The notes under the pieces: model-generated | Told to the model about the DNA's origin: nothing | Database searches by the model: none | Seen by the model: only the letters and a program-made list of their open reading frames with translations | Part shown: positions 63,015 to 64,000 of the stretch, piece by piece | Numbering within the stretch: position 1 is the stretch's first letter | How the letters are laid out: each line of letters starts with the position of its first letter | Assembly (NCBI GenBank): GCA_937899785.1 | Contig: CALCCG010000002.1 | Coordinates: 1 to 64,000 of the forward strand | Reading direction: 5' to 3' | Source: an uncultured Erythrobacter sp. | Lineage (GTDB): Bacteria > Pseudomonadota > Alphaproteobacteria > Sphingomonadales > Sphingomonadaceae | DNA: 64,000 bases | Made by a program: the position numbers and the translations under genes

Positions 63015-63115
63015 CTCTCGGTGATTCCTTTTCTCAGACCTCGCAATGTAGGTAGGCCCTCATGAATGGCAAGCTAATGCGCAGCCCGGGGCGCGACGCG
63101 TAATTTCGAACACGG

Positions 63116-63775
63116 TCACCCGAAATTTCGATCATTGGCGGCGGAAGACCCCGTTGAATAGGCCGCGAGAAACACATCGACGGCCCCCGATATTCGCCGC
63201 GCGCGATCCGCGGAGGTGACCTGACGGCCAAATCGCTGGTCAAGATCGCCCATTCCCTTGCACAAAGCGGCAAACTGTTCAGCGCCAAGGATCGGGTCGG
63301 GCACGCTGAGCTCACCAACCTCGTTCGCGTAGGCCAGGAAGTCGGCAAAGGCCTCCTTCATGCGCCAAGGACCAGCCTTCAAGAAAGCGTGCCCTATCGC
63401 GGGCTCAACTTCGGTTTCCGCTGCGATTCGGCGTTCGAACTGGATCATCTCTGGCCGGGAGAGAAACGCAATCATGCCTTCGCCGATGGCTTCCAAGCGC
63501 TCTCTGATTGTCCCTTCGAGCGTGTCTTCAAGGGTGAAGTAGCCGCGCATTTTCTCACATTCGAGCTCCACCGCTGCCGTGAACAACCCCCTTTTGTCGC
63601 CGAAATGGTTGTACACCGTCACCTTCGAGACGCCCGCATCCGCAGCAACCTGCTCAATCGATGTGGCAGCGAAGCCATGCTCGAAGAACCGCAGCGATGC
63701 GGCTTCGATAATGGCTAGGCGTTTGGCCTGATCAAAGGGGCGTCCCGGCTTTTTTTTCAAAGAAATGGAACCCAA
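63116..63775 (-). CDS. TetR family transcriptional regulator
   Basis: The N-terminal helix-turn-helix is clear (IIEAASLRFFEHGFAATSIEQVAADAGVSKVTVYNHFGDKRGLF, about 22-66), and the rest is the helical ligand-binding domain. The length of 219 residues is normal. It diverges from an ABC transporter permease gene, and a near-perfect palindrome lies in the shared promoter region, so it probably represses that efflux-type transporter and itself. Confidence 0.9.
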   Translation of the reverse strand: MGSISLKKKPGRPFDQAKRLAIIEAASLRFFEHGFAATSIEQVAADAGVSKVTVYNHFGDKRGLFTAAVELECEKMRGYFTLEDTLEGTIRERLEAIGEGMIAFLSRPEMIQFERRIAAETEVEPAIGHAFLKAGPWRMKEAFADFLAYANEVGELSVPDPILGAEQFAALCKGMGDLDQRFGRQVTSADRARRISGAVDVFLAAYSTGSSAANDRNFG

Positions 63776-63795
63776 ACGAAAAACAAGGATTGACT

Positions 63796-63817
63796 AACTG
63801 AACGTCAGCGTTCAGTT
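63796..63817. promoter_or_regulatory. Candidate TetR operator in the divergent promoter region
   Basis: Perfect 9-bp arms AACTGAACG and CGTTCAGTT flank a 4-bp spacer, 21 bp upstream of the TetR gene start. A TTGACT -35-like box abuts it on the plus strand. This is typical of TetR autoregulation sites. Confidence 0.65.
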
Positions 63818-63889
63818 AAACGGCATCGTACAGTAATGTGCTGCGCCCCTCGTAAATGCAACCCCTGCCCGATCTAAAGGTTCCGCCCC

Positions 63890-64000
63890 ATGCTCTGGAT
63901 CGCCATTCGAATGCTCACCGGCGACAAGCAGAAATTCTATGGCCTGCTCTTTGGCATTGCCTTCTCCACTTTGCTCATCACGCAGCAGCTTACCATTTTT
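63890..64000 (+). CDS. ABC transporter permease, FtsX/DevC-like (partial)
   Basis: Only the first 37 codons are inside the window: MLWIAIRMLTGDKQKFYGLL... followed by a hydrophobic helix (FGIAFSTLLITQQLTIF). This start resembles FtsX-like permeases of the DevC or MacB type, which usually lie beside a periplasmic adaptor and ATPase gene. The divergent TetR regulator fits an efflux or export system. The rest of the gene lies beyond the window. Confidence 0.7.
   Translation, partial: MLWIAIRMLTGDKQKFYGLLFGIAFSTLLITQQLTIF

Noticed and set aside
1-64000. Mobile elements, CRISPR arrays, tRNA or rRNA genes
   Set aside because: I saw no transposase or integrase, no spaced repeat array, and no tRNA-like or rRNA sequence in the intergenic regions.

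Overview
This window looks like chromosomal DNA from an alphaproteobacterium, most probably a member of the Sphingomonadales (Erythrobacteraceae-like). It is GC-rich and densely packed, with many 1-4 bp stop/start overlaps. The gene order dnaA-rpsT-mutM-ubiE-ubiB...coaBC-dut is typical of alphaproteobacteria, and several small families (Tim44-like, UPF0262, CC_3452-like, DUF4136) are common in sphingomonads. The taxonomic placement is inference from gene content, not a database result. I see no rRNA, tRNA, CRISPR array, insertion sequence, integrase or prophage. Almost everything is core or housekeeping chromosome.

Layout. 1-5.2 kb: ruvA (partial), aroC, a CPBP protease, a sugar-epimerase-like gene and a type II NADH dehydrogenase. 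5.2-12.7 kb: a lipoprotein-like hydrolase, then a peroxide-defence block (ahpC, ahpF, katG) with a related candidate operator upstream of ahpC and of katG, then a membrane LytTR regulator. 12.7-19.5 kb: DUF2306 protein, smr-mltA-Tim44 facing secB-murJ-trpS (envelope and export). 19.7-31.8 kb: the dnaA neighbourhood (dut, an unusually long coaBC, ubiB, ubiE, mutM, rpsT, dnaA), then a ThiF/MoeB-like E1 enzyme, an EF-hand protein and a PilZ protein. 31.8-39.4 kb: sirtuin, dapB, a voltage-sensor-type K+ channel, nth, a large secreted vWA protein, a DAACS symporter, GST and a VOC protein. 39.4-44.4 kb: a DUF1499 gene broken by an in-frame amber codon, then the classic engB-yidC-yidD-rnpA-rpmH cluster on the minus strand and a ClpP/crotonase-like secreted protein. 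44.5-50.1 kb: comM-like ATPase, a TonB-like protein, recQ, and an HxlR regulator diverging from a small CC_3452-like secreted protein. 50.1-58.9 kb: HAD hydrolase, rpmJ, galE, a DUF4136 lipoprotein / M14 carboxypeptidase / DUF4197 cluster, cdd with a GH25 lysozyme-like protein, UPF0262, dnaB and rpoZ. 59-64 kb: orphan ParA, DUF3667 protein, ftsH, and a TetR regulator diverging from an ABC permease that runs off the end.

How the genes work together. Replication and repair (dnaA, dnaB, ruvA, recQ, mutM, nth, dut), envelope biogenesis (murJ, mltA, secB, yidC/yidD, ftsH) and oxidative stress (ahpCF, katG, ndh) dominate. The most interesting items are: an amber codon splitting the DUF1499 gene; a roughly 205-residue acidic, proline-rich linker between the two CoaBC domains; a TonB-box-like segment at the mature N-terminus of a secreted vWA protein; candidate operators shared between ahpC and katG and between hxlR and the vWA gene; a MutM zinc finger lacking one cysteine; and a cluster of DnaA-box-like sequences just downstream of dnaA. 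No wholly new multi-gene system is evident. The closest candidate is the lipoprotein/carboxypeptidase/DUF4197 cluster at 52.2-55.0 kb.
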